Assembly (NCBI GenBank): GCA_002897675.1
Contig: BDSU01000011.1
Span: 62,001 to 126,000, forward strand
From: a bacterium BMS3Abin02
GTDB lineage: Bacteria; Actinomycetota; Acidimicrobiia; Spongiisociales; UBA4744
DNA: 64,000 nt
Direction: 5' to 3'
Shown here one piece after another: positions 23,826 to 32,915 of this stretch. Each line of letters starts with the position of its first letter. Within the stretch, counting starts at the first letter, position 1. Both the position numbers and the translations under genes were made by a program. Below the pieces are notes generated by a model. That model did no database searches. It worked only from the letters and a program-made list of their open reading frames with translations, and was not told where the DNA came from.

Positions 23826-24878
23826 GTGACTTCGACTCAGATTCCGTGGGCTGTCTCAACCCGGCTTGCCTCGACCATTGCGGGGCGCCACCCTCTCGAG
23901 GGGTCTTATCACGAGCGCCTTCTCGAGCTGCAGGCGCCCGAGTTCGTCGCACGCGCCGAGCCTCTCGTCGCAGAGGTGGCCGGACTCGTCTCGGCAGGTA
24001 TCCCCGAGGTTCGCGTCGTCACCAGGGCCGAGTGGGCCGAGCGGAACATCGCCTTCTTCGCCCACCTCATGGACCCCATCGAAGATCGCCTCTCTGAACG
24101 GATGTCCCGGCTGGGCCTCCTCGGACAGGGTGGCGGCTATCTGGCCCGAAGAGTCATGGCCGCAGAGACCGGAGCATTGCTCGGCGTGATGGCCCGGCAC
24201 GTCCTCGGCCAGTACGAGCTGGCCCTGCCCACCAAGCTGGACGGGGACACGGTCTATCTCGTCGGCGCCAACATTCTCTCGCTGGAGAGAAACCATCAGT
24301 TCCGTCCCTTCGAATTCAGGTTCTGGCTGGCACTCCACGAGTGCACCCATCGGCTCCAGTTCGTGGGGATTCCCTGGATGCGGGACTACTTCCTCGACCT
24401 GGTGAAGGCGTTGGTCTCATCGGCGGAACCGGAGCCCGGACGGTTGCGCCGCGTCGCCGCCGAGCTTCGAGACGCAGCCATGGAGGGTCGGCCGCTGATC
24501 GGTGAGACCGGTCTGTTCGGACTCTTCGCGAATGATCATCAGCGGGCACTCGTCGACAAGGTTCAGGCGTTGATGTCGCTGCTCGAAGGCCATGGTCACG
24601 TCATCATGGACCGGATCGGTGAGGGGATGCTCGTCACGCAGGCTCGCATGTCGAACGTCCTCAAACAGCGCAGAAAGGATCCTCGCGCGGCGGCGTTCTT
24701 CCGACTGACGGGCCTGGAGATGAAGTTCAGGCAGTACGAGATGGGGGAGCGCTTCATCAAGACCGTCGAGCGTGAAGCCGGGTGGGACGCAATCGGCATC
24801 GCATGGCGGGGTCCGGAGTTCCTCCCAACCCGTGACGAGATCGACGATCCCATCCGATGGCTGACTCGCGTCGCTTGA
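23826..24878 (+). CDS. DUF2342 zinc-metalloprotease-like protein (F420-biosynthesis-associated family)
   Basis: A 350-residue DUF2342/TIGR03624 protein, the counterpart of Rv3626c. WLALHECTHRLQF carries an HEXXH-type zinc motif (HECTH), and a Glu-rich helix lies downstream. The family is common in F420-using actinobacteria, but no biochemical function is established. It starts at GTG 23826. The last 22 bases overlap tilS, as expected from the conserved order DUF2342-tilS-hpt. Confidence 0.9.
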   Translation: MTSTQIPWAVSTRLASTIAGRHPLEGSYHERLLELQAPEFVARAEPLVAEVAGLVSAGIPEVRVVTRAEWAERNIAFFAHLMDPIEDRLSERMSRLGLLGQGGGYLARRVMAAETGALLGVMARHVLGQYELALPTKLDGDTVYLVGANILSLERNHQFRPFEFRFWLALHECTHRLQFVGIPWMRDYFLDLVKALVSSAEPEPGRLRRVAAELRDAAMEGRPLIGETGLFGLFANDHQRALVDKVQALMSLLEGHGHVIMDRIGEGMLVTQARMSNVLKQRRKDPRAAAFFRLTGLEMKFRQYEMGERFIKTVEREAGWDAIGIAWRGPEFLPTRDEIDDPIRWLTRVA

Positions 24879-26185
24879 GCGCGCTCGCCCGCACGGTGCT
24901 GGCCAGAGCCGGTGTTCCCACAGGTCCGTGCGTGGTTGCGCTCTCCGGCGGTCCTGACAGCGCCATCTGCGCGTGGGTTGCGCTCCAGGCAGGCGCCGGC
25001 GTGCGCGCCGTTCACGTCGACCATGGTCTCGCCGCATCCCCGGTCGTGCGCGGGGCCGCCGTTGCGATCGCGGCCTCCCTCGGCATTCCGTTGCACATCA
25101 CCGAAGTGACCGTTGGTCGTGGACCGTCACCGGAGGGTCTCGCCAGAACCGCTCGCTACAAGGCGCTCGAGGCGGCTCTCGCTCCGGGAGAGCTGTTGCT
25201 GACCGGTCACACGCGTGCAGACCAGGCCGAAACCGTGTTGGGCAACCTGCTGAGGGGTGCAGGACCGGACGGGCTGGCGGGCATCCCTCGGCGCCGGGGA
25301 CGAATCGTCCGTCCCCTCTTGGACGTGACACGATCACAGACGCGTGAGCTTGCCACCCTGTTGGGGCTTCCCTGGGTCGAGGATCCGGCGAATCTCGAAG
25401 CGGGGCCTCGCAGGAATCTCATTCGCCGGGAGGCCATTCCCTATCTCGAGGGGCGTTTCAATCCGTCGCTCGAACGAGCACTCGCGCGCACCGCCGACGC
25501 GCTCCGTGCGGAGAACGAGCACCTGGACCGGCAGGCAGAGCGGGTGCCCGTGGTTGTCACGGGCTCCTCGGTTCGGCTACCGGCGCCGGTCCTGGCGACG
25601 ATCGATCCGGTCGTTGCAGTTCGAGCCGTTCGTAGGGCGATACGCATGATCGGCGGTCCGCACGCAGGCAACGCTCGCGACGTGCACGTCGTCTTGGGTG
25701 TCGCCCGCGGGACGGCGGCGCGTGCTTCACTGAGCGACGGCCTGGAGGCAGAGCGCCACCGAGCGCTGGTCGTGCTTTCACGATCTGCGGCGGCGGCGGT
25801 TCCCGAATCGGCCCCTTGGACACTTCCCGGCCACGCAGGATTCGGAACCTGGTCCTTCGAGGCATGGGTGGCGCAGGCGCCCCCGATCGCGTTCCCTCTG
25901 AGCCGATTCGTGGAAGTCTTCGATTCGTCTGCGGTCCCTTCCACGGTCACGGTGCGGGTGGTGCGGACGGGAGACAGGATCGCGATCGCAGGCGGCCACA
26001 AGGGCGTGGCCGAAGTGCTGGCGGAAGCCGGCATTGCCGTGTGCGACCGTCCGGTCTGGCCGGTGGTCGTAGGGTCTCAGGAGCAGATCTTGTGGGTTCC
26101 GGGTGTGCGGCGGGCAGATCTCGGCTGGGTAGATTCGGACACGAGGCGCTACCTTTGGGTCCGCGCGACTCGGGAGGATGCGTGA
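24857..26185 (+). CDS. tilS: tRNA(Ile)-lysidine synthetase
   Basis: A 442-residue N-type ATP pyrophosphatase that converts C34 of the CAU-anticodon tRNA-Ile to lysidine. The PP-loop is VALSGGPDSAICAW (residues ~27-40), then HVDHGL, and GHTRADQAETVLGNLLRGAG is characteristic of TilS. A TilS C-terminal domain is recognisable near the end. It overlaps hpt by GTGA. Confidence 0.93.
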   Translation: MADSRRLSALARTVLARAGVPTGPCVVALSGGPDSAICAWVALQAGAGVRAVHVDHGLAASPVVRGAAVAIAASLGIPLHITEVTVGRGPSPEGLARTARYKALEAALAPGELLLTGHTRADQAETVLGNLLRGAGPDGLAGIPRRRGRIVRPLLDVTRSQTRELATLLGLPWVEDPANLEAGPRRNLIRREAIPYLEGRFNPSLERALARTADALRAENEHLDRQAERVPVVVTGSSVRLPAPVLATIDPVVAVRAVRRAIRMIGGPHAGNARDVHVVLGVARGTAARASLSDGLEAERHRALVVLSRSAAAAVPESAPWTLPGHAGFGTWSFEAWVAQAPPIAFPLSRFVEVFDSSAVPSTVTVRVVRTGDRIAIAGGHKGVAEVLAEAGIAVCDRPVWPVVVGSQEQILWVPGVRRADLGWVDSDTRRYLWVRATREDA

Positions 26186-26709
26186 AGGTCGGGAAGACGC
26201 TCATCAGCGCCGAAGAAATCGAAGCCGCACTCGCCACGATGGGCAAGGCCATATCCGCGGACTACGCGGGCAGGGATCTGCTGATGATCGCCGTCCTGAA
26301 AGGCGCGTTCATCACGTTGGCCGACTTGGCGCGCCACATCGAGATACCGGTCGAGTTCGACTTCATGGCCGTGTCTTCGTACGGCGCCGCCACCAAGACC
26401 TCCGGTGTGGTGAGGATCCTCAAGGATCTCGACCAGGAGATTGCAGGGCGTGACGTTCTCATCGTCGAGGACATCATCGACTCGGGGCTCACTCTCAACT
26501 ACCTGCTCAAGAGCCTGCGGGTCCGGCACCCGGAGTCACTCGAAATCGCGGCGCTGCTCGTCAAGAAGGACACCCAGCGGATCCCGATCGACGTCAAGTA
26601 CACGGGTTTCGAGATCGGCCCCGAATTCGTGATCGGCTACGGACTCGATTACGCCGGAAAGTATCGGAACCTGCCGCACATCGCGGTGATGGTCGAAGAC
26701 GACGAGTAG
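26182..26709 (+). CDS. hpt: Hypoxanthine (guanine) phosphoribosyltransferase
   Basis: A 175-residue purine phosphoribosyltransferase that forms IMP or GMP from the base and PRPP. The PRPP signature is VLIVEDIIDSGLTLNYLL (residues ~92-109), with VLKGAFIT and DFMAVSSYG in the N-terminal half. It starts at GTG 26182 with GGGAGG upstream. The order tilS-hpt-ftsH is conserved in Firmicutes and Actinomycetota. Confidence 0.93.
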   Translation: MKVGKTLISAEEIEAALATMGKAISADYAGRDLLMIAVLKGAFITLADLARHIEIPVEFDFMAVSSYGAATKTSGVVRILKDLDQEIAGRDVLIVEDIIDSGLTLNYLLKSLRVRHPESLEIAALLVKKDTQRIPIDVKYTGFEIGPEFVIGYGLDYAGKYRNLPHIAVMVEDDE

Positions 26710-26711
26710 GG

Positions 26712-26774
26712 GTTTCGTATCTCGTGTTTCGCACCTCGTATCTCGCACTGGGTGCCGCGACGCGGCATCGATGC
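26712..26774 (-). repeat. Dispersed intergenic repeat, family 2, copy 2
   Basis: Contains CGTATCTCGTGTTTCGCACC and TCGTATCTCGCACTGGGTGC, then GCGACGCGGCATCGATGC. Its reverse complement matches 58666-58702 (GCATCGATGCCGCGTC...). It lies in the 241-base gap between hpt and ftsH. Confidence 0.55.
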
Positions 26775-26860
26775 AGGACCGCGGGGCGGAAGGGGGCTCC
26801 TGTCGGCGGGCGGCTCGCGAAGGCGGTCACTCCCTTGGGGCGGACTCGGCAGATCCCTAA

Positions 26861-26888
26861 CTTTGTAGCCTATCAACGGCGATACTAT
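26861..26888 (+). promoter_or_regulatory. Candidate promoter of the ftsH-fol operon
   Basis: An AT-richer pocket in the hpt-ftsH gap: CTTTGT, 16 bases, TACTAT (26883-26888), about 60 bases before the ftsH GTG. It is the best -35/-10 pair in the gap, but only a moderate match. Confidence 0.35.
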
Positions 26889-26950
26889 GAAGGACCCAAT
26901 CGTGCGCCGGGAGGCGTGATACCGTCCCACCAAGGGGGCTGAGGAGACTT

Positions 26951-28855
26951 GTGAACCGCACCATCCGTTCGATCCTGGTCTACGGGCTGATCGCCATGAT
27001 CATGCTGGTACTCCTCCAGCAGTATCTCGGCACGTCGGGAGAGCCGGACAAGGTTTCGTACAGCGAGTTCTGGAACGATATCACTGCGGGCAAGGTCGCA
27101 ACGGCGACCATCATGCAGAAATCCAACGTGGTCACCGGAGAGTTCGTCGGCTCGGTCGACGGTACCCCCGACTACAAGGTCGACTATCTGCAGGAGGACG
27201 AGAACGAGCTGTCCGCGGCGCTCAGGGCTGCCGGCGTCGACGTGAAGGTCGATCCGGAGCCGGCCGGATTCTGGGAGATCCTCATCACGTTCCTGCCGTG
27301 GCTGTTCCTCATCGGCTTCATGGTGTTCATTTTCATGCAGATGCAAGGGTCGGGGAACCGGGTGATGCAGTTCGGCAAGTCCCGGGCGAAACAGGTGTCG
27401 CACGACATGCCCAAGATCACGTTCGACGACGTTGCCGGAGTCGACGAGGCCGTCGAGGAGCTGACCGAACTCAAGGAGTTTCTCCAATCGCCCGACAAGT
27501 TCAGGGCGTTGGGAGCCAAGATGCCCAAAGGGGTGCTGTTGTTCGGTCCTCCCGGTACCGGCAAGACGTTGCTCGCTCGCGCCGTCGCCGGTGAGGCGGG
27601 CGTACCGTTCTTCACGATTGCCGGTTCCGACTTCGTCGAGATGTTCGTCGGTGTCGGGGCGTCTCGGGTTCGTGACCTGTTCGAACAGGCCAAGGCGCAG
27701 GCGCCGGCCATCGTATTCATCGACGAGATCGACGCCGTCGGCAGGCATCGTGGTGCCGGCCTCGGTGGCGGACACGACGAACGAGAGCAGACACTGAACC
27801 AGTTGTTGGTGGAACTCGACGGATTCGATGTCAACGCCGGCGTAATCGTGATCGCAGGGACCAACCGGCCCGACATCCTCGACCCTGCCCTGCTGCGTCC
27901 GGGACGGTTCGACCGGCAGATCGTCGTCGATCGTCCCGACCTGCCGGGCCGCAAGGCGATCCTCACGGTGCACGCACGCGGAAAGCCGCTCGCCGACGAC
28001 ATCGACCTGGAGGTGCTGGCCCGTCAGACGCCCGGTTTCACCGGAGCGGACCTGGCCAACCTGTTGAACGAAGGAGCGTTGCTGGCGGCACGCCGCGGCA
28101 AGGACCTGATCGCGATGGACGAACTCGAGGAGTCCATCGAGCGGGTCATCGCCGGTCCCGAGCGCAAGAGCAGGCTGATCTCCGAGGGGGAGAAGAAGGT
28201 CATCGCCTATCACGAGACCGGGCACGCGTTGGTCGGGTGGGCGCTTCCGATGGCCGACCCGATCCACAAGGTCACGATCATCCCCCGTGGCCGTTCGCTC
28301 GGACATACACAATCTCTGCCCGAGGAAGACAAGTACATCATGCGGCGTTCCGAGCTCGTCGATCAGCTGGCGATGTTCCTGGGCGGCCGAACGGCGGAAG
28401 AGTTGGTGTTCGACGATCCGAGCACCGGCGCCGGCGACGACATCGAGAAGGCAACCGATATCGCACGCCAGATGGTGATGGAGTACGGGATGAGCGACCG
28501 GCTCGGACCGATGAAATACGGGCATGCAAACGGTGAAGTCTTCCTCGGTCGAGATTACGGCCGTCAGCAGGACTACTCGGACGAGGTGGCTGCGTTCATC
28601 GACGCCGAGGTCCGCAAGCTGATCTCCCAGGCGCACAGGGAAGCTCGCCAGATTCTCGAGACTCATCGAAGCGCCCTCGACCGGATGGCGGCCGTCCTCA
28701 TCGAGAAGGAGACGATCGATGCCGGCGAAGTCGCCGAGATCTTCAAAGACGTGCCGAAATGGCAGCACGCGCACAGCGACGGCATCCGCATCCGGGTTCC
28801 CGGCGGCACCCCGGCTGTCGGCGGGGTCGCGGCCAGCCACACAGAGACCGTCTGA
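26951..28855 (+). CDS. ftsH: ATP-dependent zinc metalloprotease FtsH
   Basis: A 634-residue AAA+ membrane protease that degrades misfolded and regulatory membrane proteins. There are two N-terminal transmembrane helices (residues ~8-28 and ~112-130) around a periplasmic domain. Walker A GPPGTGKT is at ~198, Walker [12 protein letters not shown] follows, the SRH contains [20 protein letters not shown], and the zinc site HETGH is at ~420. It starts at GTG 26951 with GAGGAG upstream. It overlaps folE by one base, coupling it to the folate genes. Confidence 0.96.
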   Translation: MNRTIRSILVYGLIAMIMLVLLQQYLGTSGEPDKVSYSEFWNDITAGKVATATIMQKSNVVTGEFVGSVDGTPDYKVDYLQEDENELSAALRAAGVDVKVDPEPAGFWEILITFLPWLFLIGFMVFIFMQMQGSGNRVMQFGKSRAKQVSHDMPKITFDDVAGVDEAVEELTELKEFLQSPDKFRALGAKMPKGVLLFGPPGTGKTLLARAVAGEAGVPFFTIAGSDFVEMFVGVGASRVRDLFEQAKAQAPAIVFIDEIDAVGRHRGAGLGGGHDEREQTLNQLLVELDGFDVNAGVIVIAGTNRPDILDPALLRPGRFDRQIVVDRPDLPGRKAILTVHARGKPLADDIDLEVLARQTPGFTGADLANLLNEGALLAARRGKDLIAMDELEESIERVIAGPERKSRLISEGEKKVIAYHETGHALVGWALPMADPIHKVTIIPRGRSLGHTQSLPEEDKYIMRRSELVDQLAMFLGGRTAEELVFDDPSTGAGDDIEKATDIARQMVMEYGMSDRLGPMKYGHANGEVFLGRDYGRQQDYSDEVAAFIDAEVRKLISQAHREARQILETHRSALDRMAAVLIEKETIDAGEVAEIFKDVPKWQHAHSDGIRIRVPGGTPAVGGVAASHTETV

Positions 28856-29430
28856 TGGACAACGTCCCGGATGTCGAGGCGATCGTCGGCGCGGTCCGTA
28901 CGATCCTCGAAGCGATCGGCGAAGACCCCGAACGCGAAGGCCTTGCGAAGACGCCTGAGCGGGTCGCCCGCATGTACGCGGAAGTGTTCGATGGCCTTCA
29001 TCGGGACCCCAAAGAGATCCTCGAGACGGTGTTCGTCCAAGAGGAGCACCGCGAGATCGTCATGGTCAAGGACATTCCGTTCTACTCGATGTGCGAGCAC
29101 CACCTCATGCCATTCCACGGGAGGGCGCATGTCGCCTACCTTCCCAAGGGGACGCTCACGGGACTCTCGAAGCTCGCCCGCCTCGTCGAGGTGTTCGCCC
29201 GCAGGCCGCAGCTCCAGGAGCGGCTCACGACACAGATCGCCGACACGCTGATGGATGCCGTCGACCCGTACGGCGTACTGGTGGTCGTCGAGGCCGAACA
29301 TCTGTGCATGAGCATGCGCGGGGTGAAGAAACCTGGCTCGATCACGACGACCTCCGCGGTCCGGGGCGCCTTCGCGGAAAGCGCGGCGACCCGCTCGGAG
29401 GCGTTCGCGCTGCTGTTCGGGAACCGATGA
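28855..29430 (+). CDS. folE: GTP cyclohydrolase I (FolE)
   Basis: A 191-residue type IA GTP cyclohydrolase, the first step of folate synthesis (GTP to dihydroneopterin triphosphate). Zinc ligands are in [10 protein letters not shown] and [10 protein letters not shown], and [20 protein letters not shown] is a hallmark of the family. It is second in the ftsH-folE-folP-X-folB-folK operon and overlaps folP by ATGA. Confidence 0.95.
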   Translation: MDNVPDVEAIVGAVRTILEAIGEDPEREGLAKTPERVARMYAEVFDGLHRDPKEILETVFVQEEHREIVMVKDIPFYSMCEHHLMPFHGRAHVAYLPKGTLTGLSKLARLVEVFARRPQLQERLTTQIADTLMDAVDPYGVLVVVEAEHLCMSMRGVKKPGSITTTSAVRGAFAESAATRSEAFALLFGNR

Positions 29431-30266
29431 CCTGGCGGGCGCGCGGCGTGTCCCTCCCCGACAGGGCGCTGATCATGGGCATCGTGAATGTCACCCCCGA
29501 CTCGTTCTCCGACGGCGGCCGCTTCCTCGATCCGGACGAGGCCATTGCTCTGAGCGTGCGTCTCGTCGCAGATGGCGCCGACATCATCGACGTCGGAGGG
29601 GAGTCGACCAGACCGGGCGCCGAGCCGGTGCCCGCCGCCGAAGAGATCAGGCGGGTGGAGCCGGTCGTCGGGGCGCTCGTCGGCGAAGGCATCGTCGTCT
29701 CCATCGACACCGCGAAGCGCGACGTTGCCCAAGCTGCACTGGAAGCAGGAGCATCGATCGTCAACGACGTGTCTGCGCTCGGCGCAGCCGGCATGGCCGA
29801 GACCGTCGCCGCGTCCGACGCGGGGCTGGTCCTCATGCACATGCAGGGGACCCCTCGCACGATGCAGACCAACCCGACCTACGGCGACGTGGTCACGGAG
29901 GTGAGGGACTTTCTCGTCGACCGGGCATTGTTCGCGCAGGATCACGGCATCTCACCGGACTGCATCGCGATCGATCCAGGTATCGGATTCGGCAAGACGA
30001 TCGTTCACAACCTCACGTTGCTGGCCCACATCGGTGTCCTCGTGGAGACCGGCTACCCGGTGCTGATCGGAACGTCCCGCAAGTCCTTCCTCGGGGCACT
30101 GACGGGAGAGGAGCGACCGGAACGTCGCGATGTGGCCACGGCGGCGGCTTCGGCGCTGGCGGTGGCCGCGGGAGCTTCCGTTGTTCGGGTACACAATGTT
30201 GCCGTTTCTCGGCCTGCCGTGCAGGTCGCCGACGCTATGGTTCGACATGGAGGCGGAGCGTCATGA
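29427..30266 (+). CDS. folP: Dihydropteroate synthase
   Basis: A 279-residue TIM-barrel enzyme that joins p-aminobenzoate to 6-hydroxymethyl-dihydropterin pyrophosphate. Both family signatures are present: [15 protein letters not shown] (residues ~17-31) and [25 protein letters not shown] and GTSRKSFLG complete the active site. It overlaps folE at its start and the next gene at its end. Confidence 0.95.
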   Translation: MTWRARGVSLPDRALIMGIVNVTPDSFSDGGRFLDPDEAIALSVRLVADGADIIDVGGESTRPGAEPVPAAEEIRRVEPVVGALVGEGIVVSIDTAKRDVAQAALEAGASIVNDVSALGAAGMAETVAASDAGLVLMHMQGTPRTMQTNPTYGDVVTEVRDFLVDRALFAQDHGISPDCIAIDPGIGFGKTIVHNLTLLAHIGVLVETGYPVLIGTSRKSFLGALTGEERPERRDVATAAASALAVAAGASVVRVHNVAVSRPAVQVADAMVRHGGGAS

Positions 30267-30739
30267 CGGGACTGGAACCAAGAGCGTTTACGTGGGTGAT
30301 CAAGGGACGCCTGGCCGTGTGTGAGCGGATCGGCGGACACGGCATTCAGCATCGCAGGGTTCGCCGCGAAGAGGAGATCGTCTGGCTGCTCAGCGGGGCG
30401 GGCATCAACACGGTCATGACCCTGCTGGCCGGGGGACAGAACGTGGCGAACTATCAGGATGCCGGTTTCACCGTGTTCCACGAGCCACTCGTCGGCGAGT
30501 ACGAACAGAAAGACGTCGATCGAGTGTTCAGTGCTCTCGACGTCGCGCTGTCGGATCCGGACAGCGTCGTTCTGGTGCACCGTGACCTGGTCGACGACAC
30601 GATCGCCGGCCTGCTCGCGGGCTATCTCGTGCACTCGAAGCTGGTCACCGATCCGATCCTCGCCATCGCCGTCATCCAGGAGATCCTTGGTCGGCCGCTC
30701 GGTCCAGAGGGCAGGGCGCTCGTGCCCGTAGGAGCCTGA
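30263..30739 (+). CDS. Dual-specificity-phosphatase-like protein lacking catalytic residues, in the folate operon
   Basis: A 158-residue protein between folP and folB. I see the outline of a dual-specificity phosphatase fold: FTWVIKGRLAVCERIG (residues 9-24), EEEIVWLLSGAGINTVMTLL, VFHEPLVGEYEQKDVDRVFS, and the P-loop region SVVLVHRDLVDDTIAGLLAG. In active enzymes the last reads VHCX5R. Here Arg107 replaces the Cys and Thr113 the Arg, so phosphatase chemistry is not expected. Its operon position suggests a regulatory or scaffolding role in pterin metabolism; that is inference. It overlaps folP by ATGA. Confidence 0.75.
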   Translation: MTGLEPRAFTWVIKGRLAVCERIGGHGIQHRRVRREEEIVWLLSGAGINTVMTLLAGGQNVANYQDAGFTVFHEPLVGEYEQKDVDRVFSALDVALSDPDSVVLVHRDLVDDTIAGLLAGYLVHSKLVTDPILAIAVIQEILGRPLGPEGRALVPVGA

Positions 30740-30746
30740 GGCCCCG

Positions 30747-31106
30747 ATGGACGGACGAATCGATCTGAACGGCATCCGTGTCTTCGCGCACCATGGCGCG
30801 TATCCGGAAGAACGGCAGGCCGGTCAGACGTTCGTGATCGATGTGACGATGCACCTGAATCTCGAGTCGGCCGCCGCGACGGACGATCTGGCGGCGACGA
30901 TCGACTACGGGGCACTCGCCCAGGCCATCCATCGTCGTGTCGCCGACGAACGCTGGGATCTCATCGAACGCGTCGCCGGCCGTGTGGCAGATCTGGTGAT
31001 GGAGGATGACCGGGTCGATGCAGTAGAGGTGACCGTGCACAAGCCGGAGGCGCCGATCCCGGTGTCGTTCGACGACGTGTCGGTGACGATCCGGCGGAGC
31101 CGATGA
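30747..31106 (+). CDS. folB: Dihydroneopterin aldolase
   Basis: A 119-residue FolB-type T-fold enzyme that converts dihydroneopterin to 6-hydroxymethyl-dihydropterin. Recognisable elements are IDLNGIRVFAHHGAYPEER (conserved Glu of the pterin site), TIDYGALAQAI, LIERVAG, and VTVHKPEAPIP with the catalytic Lys. It overlaps folK by ATGA. Confidence 0.94.
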   Translation: MDGRIDLNGIRVFAHHGAYPEERQAGQTFVIDVTMHLNLESAAATDDLAATIDYGALAQAIHRRVADERWDLIERVAGRVADLVMEDDRVDAVEVTVHKPEAPIPVSFDDVSVTIRRSR

Positions 31107-32059
31107 CACGGGCGGTGGTCGCTCTCGGTTCGAACCTGGGCGATCGGATCGGTCATCTCGAGCTTGCCGTCGCGGCTCTCGCCGGTTGTGGTGAGGTGGT
31201 GGCCGTGTCGTCGGTGTATGAGACGGCGCCGGTCGGCGGTCCGGACCAGGGACCGTATCTGAACGCCGTCGCCGTCGTCGAGACGGATCTGGAACCCTAC
31301 GAGCTACTCGACAGCCTCCTGCGGATCGAGCAGCGAACCGGCAGGGAACGAACGGTCCGGTGGGGGCCGCGCACCCTCGACCTGGACCTGATCCTCTACG
31401 GGGACCGGGTGCTCGACGACGAGCGTCTGACGGTGCCGCATCCCCGGCTCGCGCAACGCCGGTTCGTCCTCGAGCCGCTCGCGGAGGTGTGGCCGGGCGC
31501 GGTGCTACCCGACGGGAGGCCGGTCACCGGCCTGCTCTCCGGCGTGCAAGACCAGAGCGTGTCGCGGAGGCAGCAACGTCTGGAGGCGCGTCCGGAGACG
31601 TTCACTTCTCGGGGTGGCTGGTGGGTGACGGCACAGGGCGTGGTACTCGTCGCGGCGGCAGTGGCACTGGTCATGGATGCGGGCTCGCCGGCCTGGCCGG
31701 CCTGGGTCATCTCGTTGGGCGCGATCCTGGTGGTTGCGGGTGTCATCCAATCGCTGCTCGGATCGCGGCACCTGGGTGCAAATCTGACGCCGTACCCGCA
31801 GCCGCTGCCGTCGGCGAAGCTCGTGGCATCGGGCGCCTACCGGTGGGTGCGGCATCCGATCTACGGAGGAATCGTGCTGCTGCTCGTGGGCGCGGCACTG
31901 CTCCGGTCGAGCCTCGCCGCGCTGGTCGTCGGGATCGTCGGCGCGGCGTTCTTCTGGATGAAGGCCCGCCTCGAGGAGCGGCGTCTCATGGAGCACTACC
32001 CGGGATACGCGGCGTACCGGGCGCACGTGAGGAAGCGGCTGATCCCCTGGGTCGTGTGA
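31103..32059 (+). CDS. folK: HPPK fused to an ICMT-like membrane methyltransferase domain
   Basis: A 318-residue fusion. Residues ~1-150 are 6-hydroxymethyl-dihydropterin pyrophosphokinase (ALGSNLGDR, then VRWGPRTLDLDLILYGD and LTVPHPRLAQRRFVLEPL), which makes the FolP substrate. Residues ~170-318 carry about four transmembrane helices with the isoprenylcysteine carboxyl methyltransferase pattern: GAYRWVRHPIYGG at ~245, and LEERRLMEHYPGYAAYRAHV near the end. No stop or frameshift separates the halves. HPPK is normally a ~160-residue soluble protein, so the membrane methyltransferase is an addition whose role is unknown. It is the last gene of the folate operon. Confidence 0.9.
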   Translation: MTRAVVALGSNLGDRIGHLELAVAALAGCGEVVAVSSVYETAPVGGPDQGPYLNAVAVVETDLEPYELLDSLLRIEQRTGRERTVRWGPRTLDLDLILYGDRVLDDERLTVPHPRLAQRRFVLEPLAEVWPGAVLPDGRPVTGLLSGVQDQSVSRRQQRLEARPETFTSRGGWWVTAQGVVLVAAAVALVMDAGSPAWPAWVISLGAILVVAGVIQSLLGSRHLGANLTPYPQPLPSAKLVASGAYRWVRHPIYGGIVLLLVGAALLRSSLAALVVGIVGAAFFWMKARLEERRLMEHYPGYAAYRAHVRKRLIPWVV

Positions 32060-32065
32060 CGACGA

Positions 32066-32776
32066 TCAGGATTCCGGCGACAGCTCCCAGACCTGGGCCT
32101 TCCACAACAGGCGGGAGCCTCGCCGGGTGACCGTGACGATCTTGCGGTCGATCAGGTCTTTGAGCGTGGCGCTTGCCGCCAGTTGACTCGGCAGTGGGAT
32201 CGGCCGGTTGGTGAGTGCCTTGACTCTTCCATAGAGGGCACGAGCCCGCTGGATGATCGCGGCCTCGTCCTGAAGCGTGCCCGTCGGCAGGAAGAGCCTC
32301 CCCATCGGCCGGAGCCTGCGTTTCGCCTCCTCCAGCATGCGGATCGGCAGTTCGCTGCCACGCGGACCGCCGCCGCCTTTGGTCGGGAACCAGCCGCTGT
32401 CATCGGCGAGCCGGTCCGGGATGCCGGAGACGTCACCGATGATCACGTCGGCTTCGACGTCGTCGGGAATCGGTGCGAACAGGTCTCCCTGGTAGAAGAT
32501 GATCTTGTCGGCGACACCGTGCTCGACGGCGTTCGCCGAGCCGACCTCTACGACGTCGGGGCTCTTGTCGACCGCGTGGACCCTGGATGCCCCGAGCTTC
32601 GCAGCGATGATCGAAAGGATGCCCGAACCGCAACCGACGTCGATGACGATGTCACCCGGTTCGACGTGCAGCACCTCGGCGAGCAGCCCGGAGATCGTCG
32701 ACGGCCGGAACGTCGTATCGGAGATGCGCAGACGCATCGGCCCCAGCCGGCCTTTCCAGTTGATGTTGCTACCCAT
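32066..32776 (-). CDS. Class I SAM-dependent methyltransferase (PrmA/PRMT-like)
   Basis: A 236-residue Rossmann-fold methyltransferase. Motif I is VIDVGCGSGILSIIAAKLGA (residues ~43-62), motif II HAVDKSPDVV, and motif IV-like ADVIIGDVSGIPD. A C-terminal module of ~40 residues follows. It resembles ribosomal protein L11 or protein-arginine methyltransferases more than small-molecule enzymes, but the substrate is uncertain. ATG 32776 follows GAGGAG. It is convergent with folK, with only 6 bases between them. Confidence 0.82.
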   Translation of the reverse strand: MGSNINWKGRLGPMRLRISDTTFRPSTISGLLAEVLHVEPGDIVIDVGCGSGILSIIAAKLGASRVHAVDKSPDVVEVGSANAVEHGVADKIIFYQGDLFAPIPDDVEADVIIGDVSGIPDRLADDSGWFPTKGGGGPRGSELPIRMLEEAKRRLRPMGRLFLPTGTLQDEAAIIQRARALYGRVKALTNRPIPLPSQLAASATLKDLIDRKIVTVTRRGSRLLWKAQVWELSPES

Positions 32777-32915
32777 GGCACTCTCCTCGTGTCGTCACCT
32801 CACCCTATTCGGATCCCGGGTGTGTGCACGGCAGGTCTCAGAATTATGACTCGCCGTGCGGGCGTTTGGTTGCAGACCGGCCACTACGCTGCGCCGTCAT
32901 GACCATCGGTGGCAG

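Noticed and set aside
26885-28840. A 651-residue minus-strand frame over ftsH
   Set aside because: Antisense to ftsH; no motif and no plausible start context.
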